In this document: one piece after another, positions 8,310 through 16,008 of the stretch
Layout: the number at the start of each line of letters is the position of its first letter
How positions within the stretch are numbered: position 1 is the stretch's first letter
Source of the DNA: JBKBMT01 sp046295655
GTDB taxonomy: Bacteria > Pseudomonadota > Alphaproteobacteria > Rhodobacterales > Rhodobacteraceae
Direction: 5' to 3'
DNA length: 30,373 nt
Assembly (NCBI GenBank): GCA_046295655.1
Contig: JBKBMT010000037.1
Location: 1-30,373 of the forward strand
Translations under genes and position numbers: made by a program
The notes under the pieces: model-generated
Database searches by the model: none
What the model was told of the DNA's origin: nothing
The model's input: only the letters and a program-made list of their open reading frames with translations

Positions 8310-9539
8310 ATGCGCCGCGTCGTCATCACCGGGCTGGGGGTCGTCTCGCCGATCGGAAATTCGGCCGACGAGGTTTCGGCCAGCCTGCGCAGCGGCCGGT
8401 CCGGGATCGTCTTTTCCCCCGAATATGCCGAGCATGGCTTTCGCAGCCAGGTCCACGGCCAGCCGAAGATCGTGCTGGAGGACCACATCGACAAGCGCGA
8501 CCTGCGTTTCATGGGGGACGGGGCGGCCTACAACTTCATCGCCATGCAGCAGGCCGTGGCCGACAGCGGGCTGGAACCGTCCGAGGTGTCGAACGAACGG
8601 ACCGGGATCATCGTGGGCTCCGGCGGTCCGTCGACCAAGAGCTTCTACAAGGCGCACAACATCGTGCGCGACACCGGCAGCCCCAAGCGGATCGGCCCTT
8701 TCGGCGTGACCAAGGGCATGTCCTCGACCACCTCGGCCTGCCTTGCGACGCCGTTCAAGATCAAGGGCGTGAACTATTCGATCACCTCGGCCTGCTCGAC
8801 CTCTGCCCATTGCATCGGCAATGGCGCCGAACTGATCCAGATGGGCAAGCAGGACATCATCTTTGCTGGCGGCGGCGAGGAACTGGACTGGACGCTGTCC
8901 TGCCTGTTCGACGCCATGGGTGCGATGTCGTCGAAGTACAACGACGCCCCGGAGACGGCGAGCCGGCCCTACGATGCCACCCGCGACGGATTCGTGATCG
9001 CGGGCGGCGGCGGCGTCGTGGTGCTGGAGGAACTCGACCATGCGCGGGCGCGCGGCGCGAAGATCTATGCCGAACTGACCGGCTACGGCGCGACCTCTGA
9101 CGGATACGACATGGTGGCCCCGTCGGGAGAAGGCGGCGAGCGGTCGATGCGGCTGGCTTTGTCCACCCTGCCCCGCGACCGGCGGATCAGCTATATCAAC
9201 AGCCACGGCACCTCGACGCCGGTGGGTGATATCGGCGAGGTGAAGGCGATCCGCCGGGTTTTCGGTGAGGATGCGGTGCCGCCGATCGCCTCGACAAAGT
9301 CGCTGACCGGGCACAGCCTGGGCGCGACCGGGGTGCACGAGGCGATCTATTCGCTGCTGATGATGCAGGGGGGCTTCATCGCCGCCTCGGCCAATGTGCG
9401 CGAACCTGACCCGGAGCTTCGCCCCGGCGAGATCGTCACCGAACTGCGCGAGGGCGTTGTCTTCGACAGCGTCCTGTCGAACAGCTTCGGCTTCGGCGGC
9501 ACCAACGCCACCCTGGTCTTTTCCAGCTACGACGGATGA
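8310..9539 (+). CDS. fabB: 3-oxoacyl-ACP synthase I (FabB-type KAS)
   Basis: The enzyme elongates acyl-ACP with malonyl-ACP and in FabA/FabB systems is needed for unsaturated fatty acids. The 409-residue protein has the thiolase-fold Cys-His-His triad: Cys162 (ACSTSAHC), His299 (SHGTSTPVGD) and His335 (LTGHSLGATG). It ends with the NSFGFGGTNATLVF motif. The ATG at 8310 is chosen because MRRVVITGLGVVSPIG is the family N-terminus; an in-frame GTG at 8253 would add 19 unrelated residues. Sequence style (GNGAELIQMGKQDIIFAGGGEE) suits FabB rather than FabF. Its ATGA overlap with fabI indicates a two-gene operon. fabA, often beside fabB in this group, is not in the window. Confidence 0.92.
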   Translation: MRRVVITGLGVVSPIGNSADEVSASLRSGRSGIVFSPEYAEHGFRSQVHGQPKIVLEDHIDKRDLRFMGDGAAYNFIAMQQAVADSGLEPSEVSNERTGIIVGSGGPSTKSFYKAHNIVRDTGSPKRIGPFGVTKGMSSTTSACLATPFKIKGVNYSITSACSTSAHCIGNGAELIQMGKQDIIFAGGGEELDWTLSCLFDAMGAMSSKYNDAPETASRPYDATRDGFVIAGGGGVVVLEELDHARARGAKIYAELTGYGATSDGYDMVAPSGEGGERSMRLALSTLPRDRRISYINSHGTSTPVGDIGEVKAIRRVFGEDAVPPIASTKSLTGHSLGATGVHEAIYSLLMMQGGFIAASANVREPDPELRPGEIVTELREGVVFDSVLSNSFGFGGTNATLVFSSYDG

Positions 9540-10333
9540 CGCGGATGACCGGTCTGTTGCAGGGCAAGCGCGGGCTTGTCATGGGCGTCGCCAACGACCG
9601 CTCGATCGCCTGGGGCATAGCCCGTGCGCTGGCGGCCGAGGGGGCGGAACTCGGTTTCTCGTATCAGGGCGAGGCATTCGGTCGCCGGGTGGAGCCGCTC
9701 GCGGCCTCGGTCGGGTCGTCCTTCCTGGTCGATGTGGACGTCACCGACGATGCCTCGCTGGATGCCTGTTTCGGCCGGATCGGTGCCGAATGGGGCAGCA
9801 TGGACTTTCTCGTGCATGCCATCGCCTATTCCGACAAGGCCGAGCTGACCGGCCGCTTCATCAACACGACGCGCGGCAATTTCCTGAATTCGCTGAACAT
9901 CTCCTGCTTCAGCTTCATCGACGTGGCGCGGCGGGCAGCGTCGCTGATGCCCGACGGCGGCAGCCTGACCACGCTCACCTTCCAGGGATCGAACCGGGTC
10001 ACCCCGAACTACAACGTGATGGGCGTCGCCAAGGCCGCGCTGGAATCCGCGGTGCGATACCTTGCCAACGATCTCGGCCCGCAGAAGGTGCGGGTGAACG
10101 CGATCAGCCCCGGCCCGATGAAGACCCTTGCCGGCGCCGCCATCGGCGGTGCCCGCGCGACGTTCCGCCACACCGAGACCAACGCGCCACTGCGTGCCAA
10201 TGCCACGCTCGAGGCGGTGGGTGGCACGGCGGTCTGGCTGACCTCGGACTGGGGCGCCTGCACGACGGGCGAGATCGTGCGGGTGGACGGCGGGTTCCAC
10301 GTGCTCGGCATGCCGCAGGCCGAACATCTCTGA
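9536..10333 (+). CDS. fabI: Enoyl-ACP reductase FabI (NADH), atypical residue at the first Tyr
   Basis: FabI performs the last reduction of each fatty-acid elongation cycle. It is an atypical short-chain dehydrogenase with the FabI-specific nucleotide motif GLVMGVANDRSIAWGIA. The catalytic Tyr159 and Lys166 are in NYNVMGVAK, followed by the conserved RVNAISPGPMKTLA and the C-terminal GGFHVLGMPQ. At residue 149 (TLTFQGSN) there is Phe where E. coli FabI has Tyr146. Spacing to Tyr159 and Lys166 is the same as in E. coli (10 and 7). The start could be the ATG at 9536, overlapping the fabB stop, or the ATG at 9545. The second gives the more usual MTGLLQGKRGL N-terminus of 262 residues. The gene converges on preA with 33 bases between stops. 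Confidence 0.92.
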   Translation: MTRMTGLLQGKRGLVMGVANDRSIAWGIARALAAEGAELGFSYQGEAFGRRVEPLAASVGSSFLVDVDVTDDASLDACFGRIGAEWGSMDFLVHAIAYSDKAELTGRFINTTRGNFLNSLNISCFSFIDVARRAASLMPDGGSLTTLTFQGSNRVTPNYNVMGVAKAALESAVRYLANDLGPQKVRVNAISPGPMKTLAGAAIGGARATFRHTETNAPLRANATLEAVGGTAVWLTSDWGACTTGEIVRVDGGFHVLGMPQAEHL

Positions 10334-10366
10334 CCTGCGGCAGCGGGGCGGCCGACGAAACGCGGC

Positions 10367-11665
10367 CTATTCGGCCGCCTTCGCCATCGGGTTGTTGGGG
10401 TGGGTCGTCCAGTTCGCATAGGGGCCGACGACGCGGCCGGTGCGCGGATCGGTCGCCCCCAACGGCAGGGTCTCCATCGTGATGCAGTTCTCGACCGGGC
10501 AGACGTTGACGCAGAGGTTGCAGGCCACGCATTCGGCGTCGTTGACCTCGAACACCCGGCCCGGGCGCATCCAGATCGCCTGGTGGCTGGTGTCCTCGCA
10601 GGCGGCATAGCAGCGGCCGCACTTGATGCACAGATCCTGGTCGATCCGCGCCTTGGTCGTGTAGTTGAGGTTCAGATACTGCCAGTCGGTGACATTGGGC
10701 ACCGCCCGGCCCACCAGCTCGGGCAGGCTGAGCCCCTTCTCGTCCAGATATTGCGACAGGCCCGAGATCATCTCCTGCACGACCTTGAACCCGTAGGTCA
10801 TGGCCGCTGTGCAGACCTGCACGTTGCCCGCACCGAGCGCCAGGAACTCGGCCGCGTCGCGCCAGGTGGTGATGCCGCCGATACCGCTGATCGGCAGTCC
10901 GCGGGTATCGGCGTTGCGGGCGATCTCGGCCACCATGTTGAGCGCGATGGGTTTCACCGCCGGGCCGCAATAGCCGCCATGGGCGCCCTTGCCGTCGATG
11001 GTCGGTTCGGGGGCGAAGCTGTCCAGATCGACGGCGGTGATCGAGTTGATCGTGTTGATCAGGCTGACGGCATCCGCGCCGCCCCGCTTCGCGGCCTCGG
11101 CAGGCTTGCGGATGTCGGTGATGTTCGGGGTCAGCTTGACGATGCAGGGCATGCGAGAGTGCTGCTTGACCCAGCGCGTCACCATCTCGATGTACTCCGG
11201 CACCTGGCCCACGGCCGAGCCCATGCCGCGCTCGCTCATGCCGTGCGGACAGCCGAAGTTCAGCTCCACCCCGTCGGCCTCGGTCTCCTCGACGCGGGCG
11301 AGGATCGCCTTCCAGCTCTCCTCGTCGCAGGGGACCATCAGGCTGACCACCAGCGCCCGCTCGGGCCAGTCGCGCTTGACCTGCTTGATCTCGCGCAGGT
11401 TCACCTCGAGCGGCCGGTCGGTGATCAGTTCGATGTTGTTCAGCCCGAGCAGGCGCCGGTCCGCGCCCCAGACCGCCCCGTAACGCGGGCCGTTGACATT
11501 GACGATCGGCGGCCCCTCGGCCCCGAGCGTCTTCCAGACCACGCCGCCCCAGCCGGCGCGGAAGGCACGGACGACATTGTATTCCTTGTCGGTCGGAGGC
11601 GCCGAGGCCAGCCAGAACGGATTTGGGGACTTGATGCCGATGAAGTCCGACGAAAGATCTGCCAT
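10367..11665 (-). CDS. preA: NAD-dependent dihydropyrimidine dehydrogenase subunit PreA
   Basis: PreA with PreT reduces uracil and thymine to dihydropyrimidines, the first step of reductive pyrimidine breakdown. The 432-residue protein has a dihydroorotate-dehydrogenase-like FMN barrel (about 1-320): SAPPTDKEYNVVRAF, ELNFGCPHGMSERGMG, IVKLTPNITD and GIGGITTWRDA. A C-terminal ferredoxin domain follows, with two 4Fe-4S motifs, CIKCGRCYAAC and CVACNLCVNVC. The ATG follows GGGAGG overlapping the preT stop region, and only 11 bases separate the two genes, so they are co-translated from one mRNA. The barrel plus 4Fe-4S tail matches the eukaryotic DPYD C-terminus. Assignment is firm. Confidence 0.95.
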   Translation of the reverse strand: MADLSSDFIGIKSPNPFWLASAPPTDKEYNVVRAFRAGWGGVVWKTLGAEGPPIVNVNGPRYGAVWGADRRLLGLNNIELITDRPLEVNLREIKQVKRDWPERALVVSLMVPCDEESWKAILARVEETEADGVELNFGCPHGMSERGMGSAVGQVPEYIEMVTRWVKQHSRMPCIVKLTPNITDIRKPAEAAKRGGADAVSLINTINSITAVDLDSFAPEPTIDGKGAHGGYCGPAVKPIALNMVAEIARNADTRGLPISGIGGITTWRDAAEFLALGAGNVQVCTAAMTYGFKVVQEMISGLSQYLDEKGLSLPELVGRAVPNVTDWQYLNLNYTTKARIDQDLCIKCGRCYAACEDTSHQAIWMRPGRVFEVNDAECVACNLCVNVCPVENCITMETLPLGATDPRTGRVVGPYANWTTHPNNPMAKAAE

Positions 11666-11676
11666 CTCTGCCTCCC

Positions 11677-13011
11677 TCAGCCCATCAGGCTCGCGTGAAT
11701 GTCCTCGGCCGCGTCGCGACCCTGCGCCACGGCCGTCACCGTAAGATCCTCGCCGCCGCCGGTGCAGTCGCCCCCGGCCCAGACCCCGGGGATCGAGGTG
11801 CGCCCGGCCCCGCTCACGGCGATCTTGGCGCCATCGATGGCCAGCCCTTCCGGCACGCCCGACAGACGCTGCCCGATGGCGCGGAACACCTGATCGGCCT
11901 TCAGCCGGAACGTCTCGGCCGAGGGGCGCAGGCCGTCCGGCCCCTCGACGGTATAGGCGACCTCGATCTCGCGCACGCCCCCGTTACCGTGGATCGCGAC
12001 CGGCACCGCATCGGTGACGATCTTCACCCCGGCGGTTGCGGCATGATCCTGCTCGTAGAGGCTCGCCGACATCCGCTCGCGTCCGCGGCGATAGAGGATC
12101 GTGACATTCTCGGCCCCCAGCAGCTTGGACTGCACCGCCGCATCCACAGCGGTCATGCCGCCGCCGATCACCACCACGTCGCGCCCGACCGGCACGGTGC
12201 CCTTGTCCTCGGCCTGGCGCAGCCCGGCGATGAAATCCACCGCATCGGCGACGTTCCCGGCCGTTTCCCCCGGTGCGCCCAGGGCATTCACCCCGGCCAG
12301 TCCGAGGCCCAGGAAAACCGCGTCGAAGTCGCGCCGCAGATCGTCCAGCGACATGTCGCGACCCAGCGCCTGACCGGTGCGAATGGTGATGCCGCCGATC
12401 CGCAGCAGCCAGTCGATCTCTGCCTGGGCGAAGCCGCCGGTCGTCTTGTAGGCAGCGATGCCGTATTCGTTGAGACCGCCGGGCTTTTCCCGCGCTTCGA
12501 AGATGACCACGTCGTGGCCGTGCATCGCAAGCCGGTGCGCGCAGGCAAGGCCCGCAGGCCCCGCCCCCACGACCGCCACCCGCCTTCCGGTTGGCGCGCT
12601 TCGGGCAAAGGGATGCAATCCCTGCGCCATCGCCGTGTCGGTGGCAAAGCGCTGCAAGCGCCCGATCTCGACCGGCTTGCCCTCGGCCGCCTCGCGCACG
12701 CAGGCTTCCTCGCACAAGGTCTCGGTCGGGCAGACGCGCGCGCACATGCCGCCGAGGATGTTCTGGGTCCAGATCGTCGTCGCCGCCGCCTCGGGCGTGC
12801 CGGTGGCGATCTGGCGGATGAACAGCGGGATGTCGATCGCTGTCGGGCAGGCCGTGACGCAGGGCGCATCGTGGCAGAAATAGCACCGGTCGGCCGCGAC
12901 CCGCGCTTCGTGGGCGTCAAGCGGCGGTTCGACATCGGAGAAGTTGGCGGCAAGCCGGTCGGGCGGCAGGCGGCCGGGCACGACCCCCGGCGTGAGCGGG
13001 CTGTTGGACAC
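11677..13011 (-). CDS. preT: NAD-dependent dihydropyrimidine dehydrogenase subunit PreT
   Basis: PreT takes electrons from NADH and passes them via FAD and 4Fe-4S clusters to PreA. The 444 residues resemble GltD/glutamate synthase small subunits. An N-terminal cysteine-rich domain has CYFCHDAPCVTACP and GGMCARVCPTETLCEEAC. The FAD-binding VAVVGAGPAGLACAHRL (about 143-160) and NAD-binding VVVIGGGMTAVDAAV (about 275-290) follow, and the protein ends with GVWAGGDCTGGGEDLTVTAVAQG. The start is GTG (13009-13011), supported by GGGAG six to seven bases upstream. Neither dihydropyrimidinase nor beta-ureidopropionase is adjacent in this window. A RutR-like palindrome lies 52 bases upstream. Confidence 0.93.
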   Translation of the reverse strand: MSNSPLTPGVVPGRLPPDRLAANFSDVEPPLDAHEARVAADRCYFCHDAPCVTACPTAIDIPLFIRQIATGTPEAAATTIWTQNILGGMCARVCPTETLCEEACVREAAEGKPVEIGRLQRFATDTAMAQGLHPFARSAPTGRRVAVVGAGPAGLACAHRLAMHGHDVVIFEAREKPGGLNEYGIAAYKTTGGFAQAEIDWLLRIGGITIRTGQALGRDMSLDDLRRDFDAVFLGLGLAGVNALGAPGETAGNVADAVDFIAGLRQAEDKGTVPVGRDVVVIGGGMTAVDAAVQSKLLGAENVTILYRRGRERMSASLYEQDHAATAGVKIVTDAVPVAIHGNGGVREIEVAYTVEGPDGLRPSAETFRLKADQVFRAIGQRLSGVPEGLAIDGAKIAVSGAGRTSIPGVWAGGDCTGGGEDLTVTAVAQGRDAAEDIHASLMG

Positions 13012-13062
13012 CGAAGACTCCCTGTGGTGTTCTTTTCCCGAAGGCTGCCATAGCGCCCGTTT

Positions 13063-13078
13063 TTTATCAAACGGTAAA
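13063..13078. promoter_or_regulatory. Imperfect palindrome resembling a RutR/PydR-type operator
   Basis: TTTATC-AAAC-GGTAAA is an inverted repeat with 5 of 6 arm matches in the 167-bp gap between divergent preT and accB. Aligned to the E. coli RutR consensus TTGACCAnnTGGTCAA it matches 10 of 14 fixed positions. RutR-type TetR repressors are known to control pyrimidine use, which fits preTA. No regulator gene is in the window, so the assignment is inference. Confidence 0.35.
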
Positions 13079-13110
13079 TTTCACCTGCCGGCCCTCGCGG
13101 CGAAGGGCGC

Positions 13111-13139
13111 TTTTCACCCCGCGGAGGGCAGGCTATAAG
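13111..13139 (+). promoter_or_regulatory. Candidate accB promoter
   Basis: TATAAG (13134-13139) lies 17 bases after TTTTCA (13111-13116), a weak -35 with 4 of 6 matches. It sits 39 bases before the accB ATG. Only the -10 is convincing. Confidence 0.4.
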
Positions 13140-13178
13140 CGCAGCGCCCGGATCGAGGGCGGCGGGATCGAGGAACGC

Positions 13179-13676
13179 ATGACACGGCAGAACCACGAGG
13201 CGGATGTTGCCTTCATCCAGGCGCTGGCCGAGCTTCTGAACCGCAACGAACTGACCGAACTGGCGGTGAAGCGCGAATACGCCGAGGACGACAGCCTCGA
13301 GGTGCGGGTGGTCAAGCAGATGACCGTTCTGGCCCCTGCCCCGGTCGCGGCCCCCGCGCCTGCCCCGGTCGGGCAGGCCGCCGCCGCCGGCCCTGCCCCG
13401 GCACCGGCCCCCGCGGCGGCCAGCGACGATCCGGCGCAGCATCCCGGCGCCGTCACCTCGCCCATGGTGGGAACGGTCTATCTGGCCCCCGAACCGGGTG
13501 CTGCGCCCTTCGTCACCGTGGGGACGAGCGTCGCCGAGGGGCAGACCGTACTGATCATCGAGGCGATGAAGACCATGAACCAGATCCCCGCCCCGCGCGC
13601 GGGCACGGTCCGCCGGATCCTGATCGAGGATGGCAGTCCGGTCGAATACGGCGCCCCCCTGATGATCATCGACTGA
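13179..13676 (+). CDS. accB: Biotin carboxyl carrier protein of acetyl-CoA carboxylase
   Basis: AccB carries CO2 on biotin between biotin carboxylase and the carboxyltransferase in the committed step of fatty-acid synthesis. The 165-residue protein has an N-terminal helical region (about 1-50) and a flexible linker very rich in Ala and Pro (about 51-87). The C-terminal biotinyl domain contains EAMKTMNQ with the biotinylated Lys131, and ends DGSPVEYGAPLMIID. The N-terminus TRQNHEADVAFIQALAELLN is typical of alphaproteobacterial AccB. accC follows 22 bases later. The pair forms the usual accBC operon. Confidence 0.96.
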   Translation: MTRQNHEADVAFIQALAELLNRNELTELAVKREYAEDDSLEVRVVKQMTVLAPAPVAAPAPAPVGQAAAAGPAPAPAPAAASDDPAQHPGAVTSPMVGTVYLAPEPGAAPFVTVGTSVAEGQTVLIIEAMKTMNQIPAPRAGTVRRILIEDGSPVEYGAPLMIID

Positions 13677-13698
13677 GGCCCGGCCGGTGGCGCAGCGC

Positions 13699-15045
13699 AT
13701 GTTCGAAAAGATCCTGATCGCCAACCGTGGCGAGATCGCGTTGCGGGTGATCCGCGCCTGCCGCGAGATGGGTATCAAGTCGGTGGCGGTCCATTCCACC
13801 GCCGATGCCGATGCGATGCATGTGCGGATGGCCGACGAAAGCGTCTGTATCGGCCCGGCCCCGTCGTCGGAAAGCTATCTGTCGATGTCGCGCATCATCT
13901 CGGCCTGCGAGATCACCGGGGCCGAGGCGGTCCATCCGGGCTATGGATTCCTGTCCGAGAACGCGGCCTTCGTCCAGGCGCTCGAGGACCACGACATCGT
14001 CTTCATCGGCCCCTCGTCGGAGCACATCCGCATCATGGGGGACAAGATCACCGCCAAGGAAACCGCGAGATCGCTGGGCATCCCGGTGGTGCCGGGCTCG
14101 GACGGCGGCGTTGCCGATCTTGCCGCCGCGCGCGAGATCGCCGGGCAGATCGGATATCCGGTCATCATCACGGCCACCGCCGGCGGCGGCGGCCGCGGCA
14201 TGAAGGTCGCCCGCGACGAGGGCGAGCTGGAGGTCGCGTTCCGCACCGCCCGGACCGAGGCCAAGGCCGCCTTCGGCAACGACGGGGTCTATATCGAGAA
14301 ATACCTCCAGCGCCCGCGGCACATAGAGATCCAGGTGTTCGGCGACGGCCGGGGCAGAGCGGTGCATCTGGGCGAACGCGACTGTTCGCTGCAGCGGCGG
14401 CACCAGAAGGTGTTCGAGGAGGCCCCCGGCCCGGTCATCACCCCGAAAATGCGTGCCGAGATCGGCGGCATCTGCGCCCGCGCCATGGAAAGCCTCGGTT
14501 ATGCGGGCGCCGGCACGGTGGAATTCCTCTATGAGGACGGGAAGTTCTATTTCATCGAGATGAATACCCGCCTGCAGGTCGAACATCCCGTGACCGAGAC
14601 GATCTTCGGCGTCGATCTGGTGCGCGAACAGATTCGCGTCGCCGCCGGCCTGCCGATGTCCTTCACCCAGCAGGAGCTGGAAATCAACGGCCACGCCATC
14701 GAGGTCCGCATCAACGCCGAGCGGCTGCCGAGCTTTGCCCCCTGCCCCGGCAAGGTGCACGTGTTCCACGCGCCCGGCGGGCTTGGTGTGCGGATGGACT
14801 CGGCGCTCTACGGCGGCTACACGATCCCGCCCTATTACGACAGTCTGATCGGCAAGCTGATCGTGCATGGACGCGACCGGCCCGAGGCATTGGCGCGCCT
14901 GCAACGCGCGCTGGGTGAGCTGATCGTTGACGGGGTGGAAACCACCGTGCCGCTGTTCCGCGCGCTGCTGGCCGAGCCCGACATCCAGAACGGCGACTAT
15001 TCGATCCACTGGCTGGAGCAATGGCTGGCCCGACAGTTCGGCTGA
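13699..15045 (+). CDS. accC: Biotin carboxylase of acetyl-CoA carboxylase, with an unusual ATP-site residue
   Basis: AccC uses ATP and bicarbonate to carboxylate the biotin on AccB. The 448-residue protein aligns with E. coli AccC over its whole length. It shows MFEKILIANRGEIALR, HPGYGFLSEN, IMGDKITAK (Lys equivalent to E. coli Lys116), the glycine-rich loop TAGGGGRGMK, RDCSLQRRHQK (Lys238 region), FIEMNTRLQVEHPVTE (Glu288, Arg292, Gln294 and Glu296 equivalents) and PPYYDSLIGKL. Residue 158, just before the glycine loop, is Thr (ACG, 14170-14172). E. coli Lys159 and nearly all homologues have Lys here (AAG in one-base reach). ATG at 13699 is preferred over the in-frame GTG at 13687 because MFEKILIANRGE is the family start. 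The frame is intact, so this is either a real variant or a base error. Confidence 0.95.
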   Translation: MFEKILIANRGEIALRVIRACREMGIKSVAVHSTADADAMHVRMADESVCIGPAPSSESYLSMSRIISACEITGAEAVHPGYGFLSENAAFVQALEDHDIVFIGPSSEHIRIMGDKITAKETARSLGIPVVPGSDGGVADLAAAREIAGQIGYPVIITATAGGGGRGMKVARDEGELEVAFRTARTEAKAAFGNDGVYIEKYLQRPRHIEIQVFGDGRGRAVHLGERDCSLQRRHQKVFEEAPGPVITPKMRAEIGGICARAMESLGYAGAGTVEFLYEDGKFYFIEMNTRLQVEHPVTETIFGVDLVREQIRVAAGLPMSFTQQELEINGHAIEVRINAERLPSFAPCPGKVHVFHAPGGLGVRMDSALYGGYTIPPYYDSLIGKLIVHGRDRPEALARLQRALGELIVDGVETTVPLFRALLAEPDIQNGDYSIHWLEQWLARQFG

Positions 15046-15058
15046 TCCGGCCGGGCCG

Positions 15059-15694
15059 ATGCGCCTGACCGCCGAACATCTGCTGCGCGGTTATGCGATG
15101 GGGATATTTCCCATGGCGGAGTCGCGCAAGGATCCCGCCGTGCACTGGGTCGATCCCCGCCGTCGAGGGGTCATTCCGCTGGACGGGTTCCGCATCTCGC
15201 GCAGCCTGCGCCGCCGCATCCTGCGGGGCGGGTTCACCCCCCTGGTGGATACCGCCTTCGACGCCGTCGTGGCGGCCTGCGCCGACCGTGACGAGACCTG
15301 GATCAACCCCGAGATCCAGCAGCTCTATTCCGACCTTCACCGGGCGGGCGCGGCCCATTCGCAGGAGGTCTGGCAGGACGGCCGGCTGGTCGGCGGGGTC
15401 TACGGCGTCGCATTGGGGCGCGCCTTCTTCGGGGAATCGATGTTCTCGCGCGCGACCGATGCCTCGAAGGTGGCGCTGGCCTGGCTGGTGCACCGGCTGC
15501 GGGCGGGCGGGTTCGTCCTGTTCGACACCCAGTTCCTGACCCCGCATCTGGCCAGCCTCGGCGCGATCGAGATCGGCCGGGCCGAATATCACCGCCGCCT
15601 TGCCGCCGCGCTGAAGGGTCAGGCGCGGTTCGACCCGCCCGGATATGCCCCGGACCCTCAGTCGGTCGTGCAGCGGATCACCCAGACGTCATAG
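15059..15694 (+). CDS. aat: Leucyl/phenylalanyl-tRNA-protein transferase
   Basis: Aat adds Leu or Phe from charged tRNA to proteins with N-terminal Arg or Lys, marking them for ClpAP through ClpS. The 211-residue protein has the family blocks LLRGYAMGIFPMAE, VHWVDPRRRGVIPLD, TWINPEIQQLYSDLH, GGVYGVALGRAFFGESMFSR, ASKVALAWLVHRL and FDTQFLTPHLASLGA. The length is normal. ATG at 15059 is 13 bases after the accC stop, so it is likely the third gene of the accBC transcript. Its last 37 bases overlap the end of the convergent DUF2155 gene. Confidence 0.95.
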   Translation: MRLTAEHLLRGYAMGIFPMAESRKDPAVHWVDPRRRGVIPLDGFRISRSLRRRILRGGFTPLVDTAFDAVVAACADRDETWINPEIQQLYSDLHRAGAAHSQEVWQDGRLVGGVYGVALGRAFFGESMFSRATDASKVALAWLVHRLRAGGFVLFDTQFLTPHLASLGAIEIGRAEYHRRLAAALKGQARFDPPGYAPDPQSVVQRITQTS

Positions 15695-16008
15695 CGCCGA
15701 TGGTCCATGGCGGACAGGGCGGGACTGGATGCGATCATCCAGCCCTGAAAGACCGGCGCCTGCATCAGTCGGTCGCGGATCGTCAGCAGCGCAAAGGCAT
15801 CCGCCGATCCGTCTGCCGGATACCGGCATTCCTCGAGCTGGATGGTCAGCCGCCCCTCGGTCGTCGCCTGGCCGCTTCTGATTTCCAGATCGACGGTGCG
15901 CCCGGTCACCTTGTCCAGCCAGCGCACCACCGCGCCGGTGCCCTGACGCGCCTCCTGCGCACCGGCGGGCAGCGCCAGGGCCAGCAGCACCAGCAGCGCG
16001 CGGATCAT
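15658..16008 (-). CDS. DUF2155 domain-containing secreted protein
   Basis: This is a 116-residue protein of the DUF2155 family, known mainly from alphaproteobacteria and of unknown function. The N-terminus MIRALLVLLALALPAGAQ is a clear Sec signal peptide with likely cleavage after AGA, so the mature protein of about 98 residues should be periplasmic. The rest is typical of the family: AVVRWLDKVTGRTVDLEI, LEECRYPADG, FQGWMIASSPALSAMDHRRYDVWVIRC. Two Cys residues could form a disulfide. It overlaps the mlaD stop by four bases and follows mlaD and NDUFA12 in one transcript. The context suggests an envelope role, but this is not proven. Its 3' end overlaps aat by 37 bases. Confidence 0.85.
   Translation of the reverse strand: MIRALLVLLALALPAGAQEARQGTGAVVRWLDKVTGRTVDLEIRSGQATTEGRLTIQLEECRYPADGSADAFALLTIRDRLMQAPVFQGWMIASSPALSAMDHRRYDVWVIRCTTD

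Noticed and set aside
10362..10378. GCGGCC-TATTC-GGCCGC stem at the fabI/preA convergence as a terminator
   Set aside because: It lies across the preA stop codon with no T-run on either strand, so it is not a convincing intrinsic terminator.
13321..13430. Ala/Pro-coding GC-rich repeats in accB as a mobile or CRISPR-like repeat
   Set aside because: They encode the flexible Ala/Pro linker normal for biotin carboxyl carrier proteins and have no regular unit.
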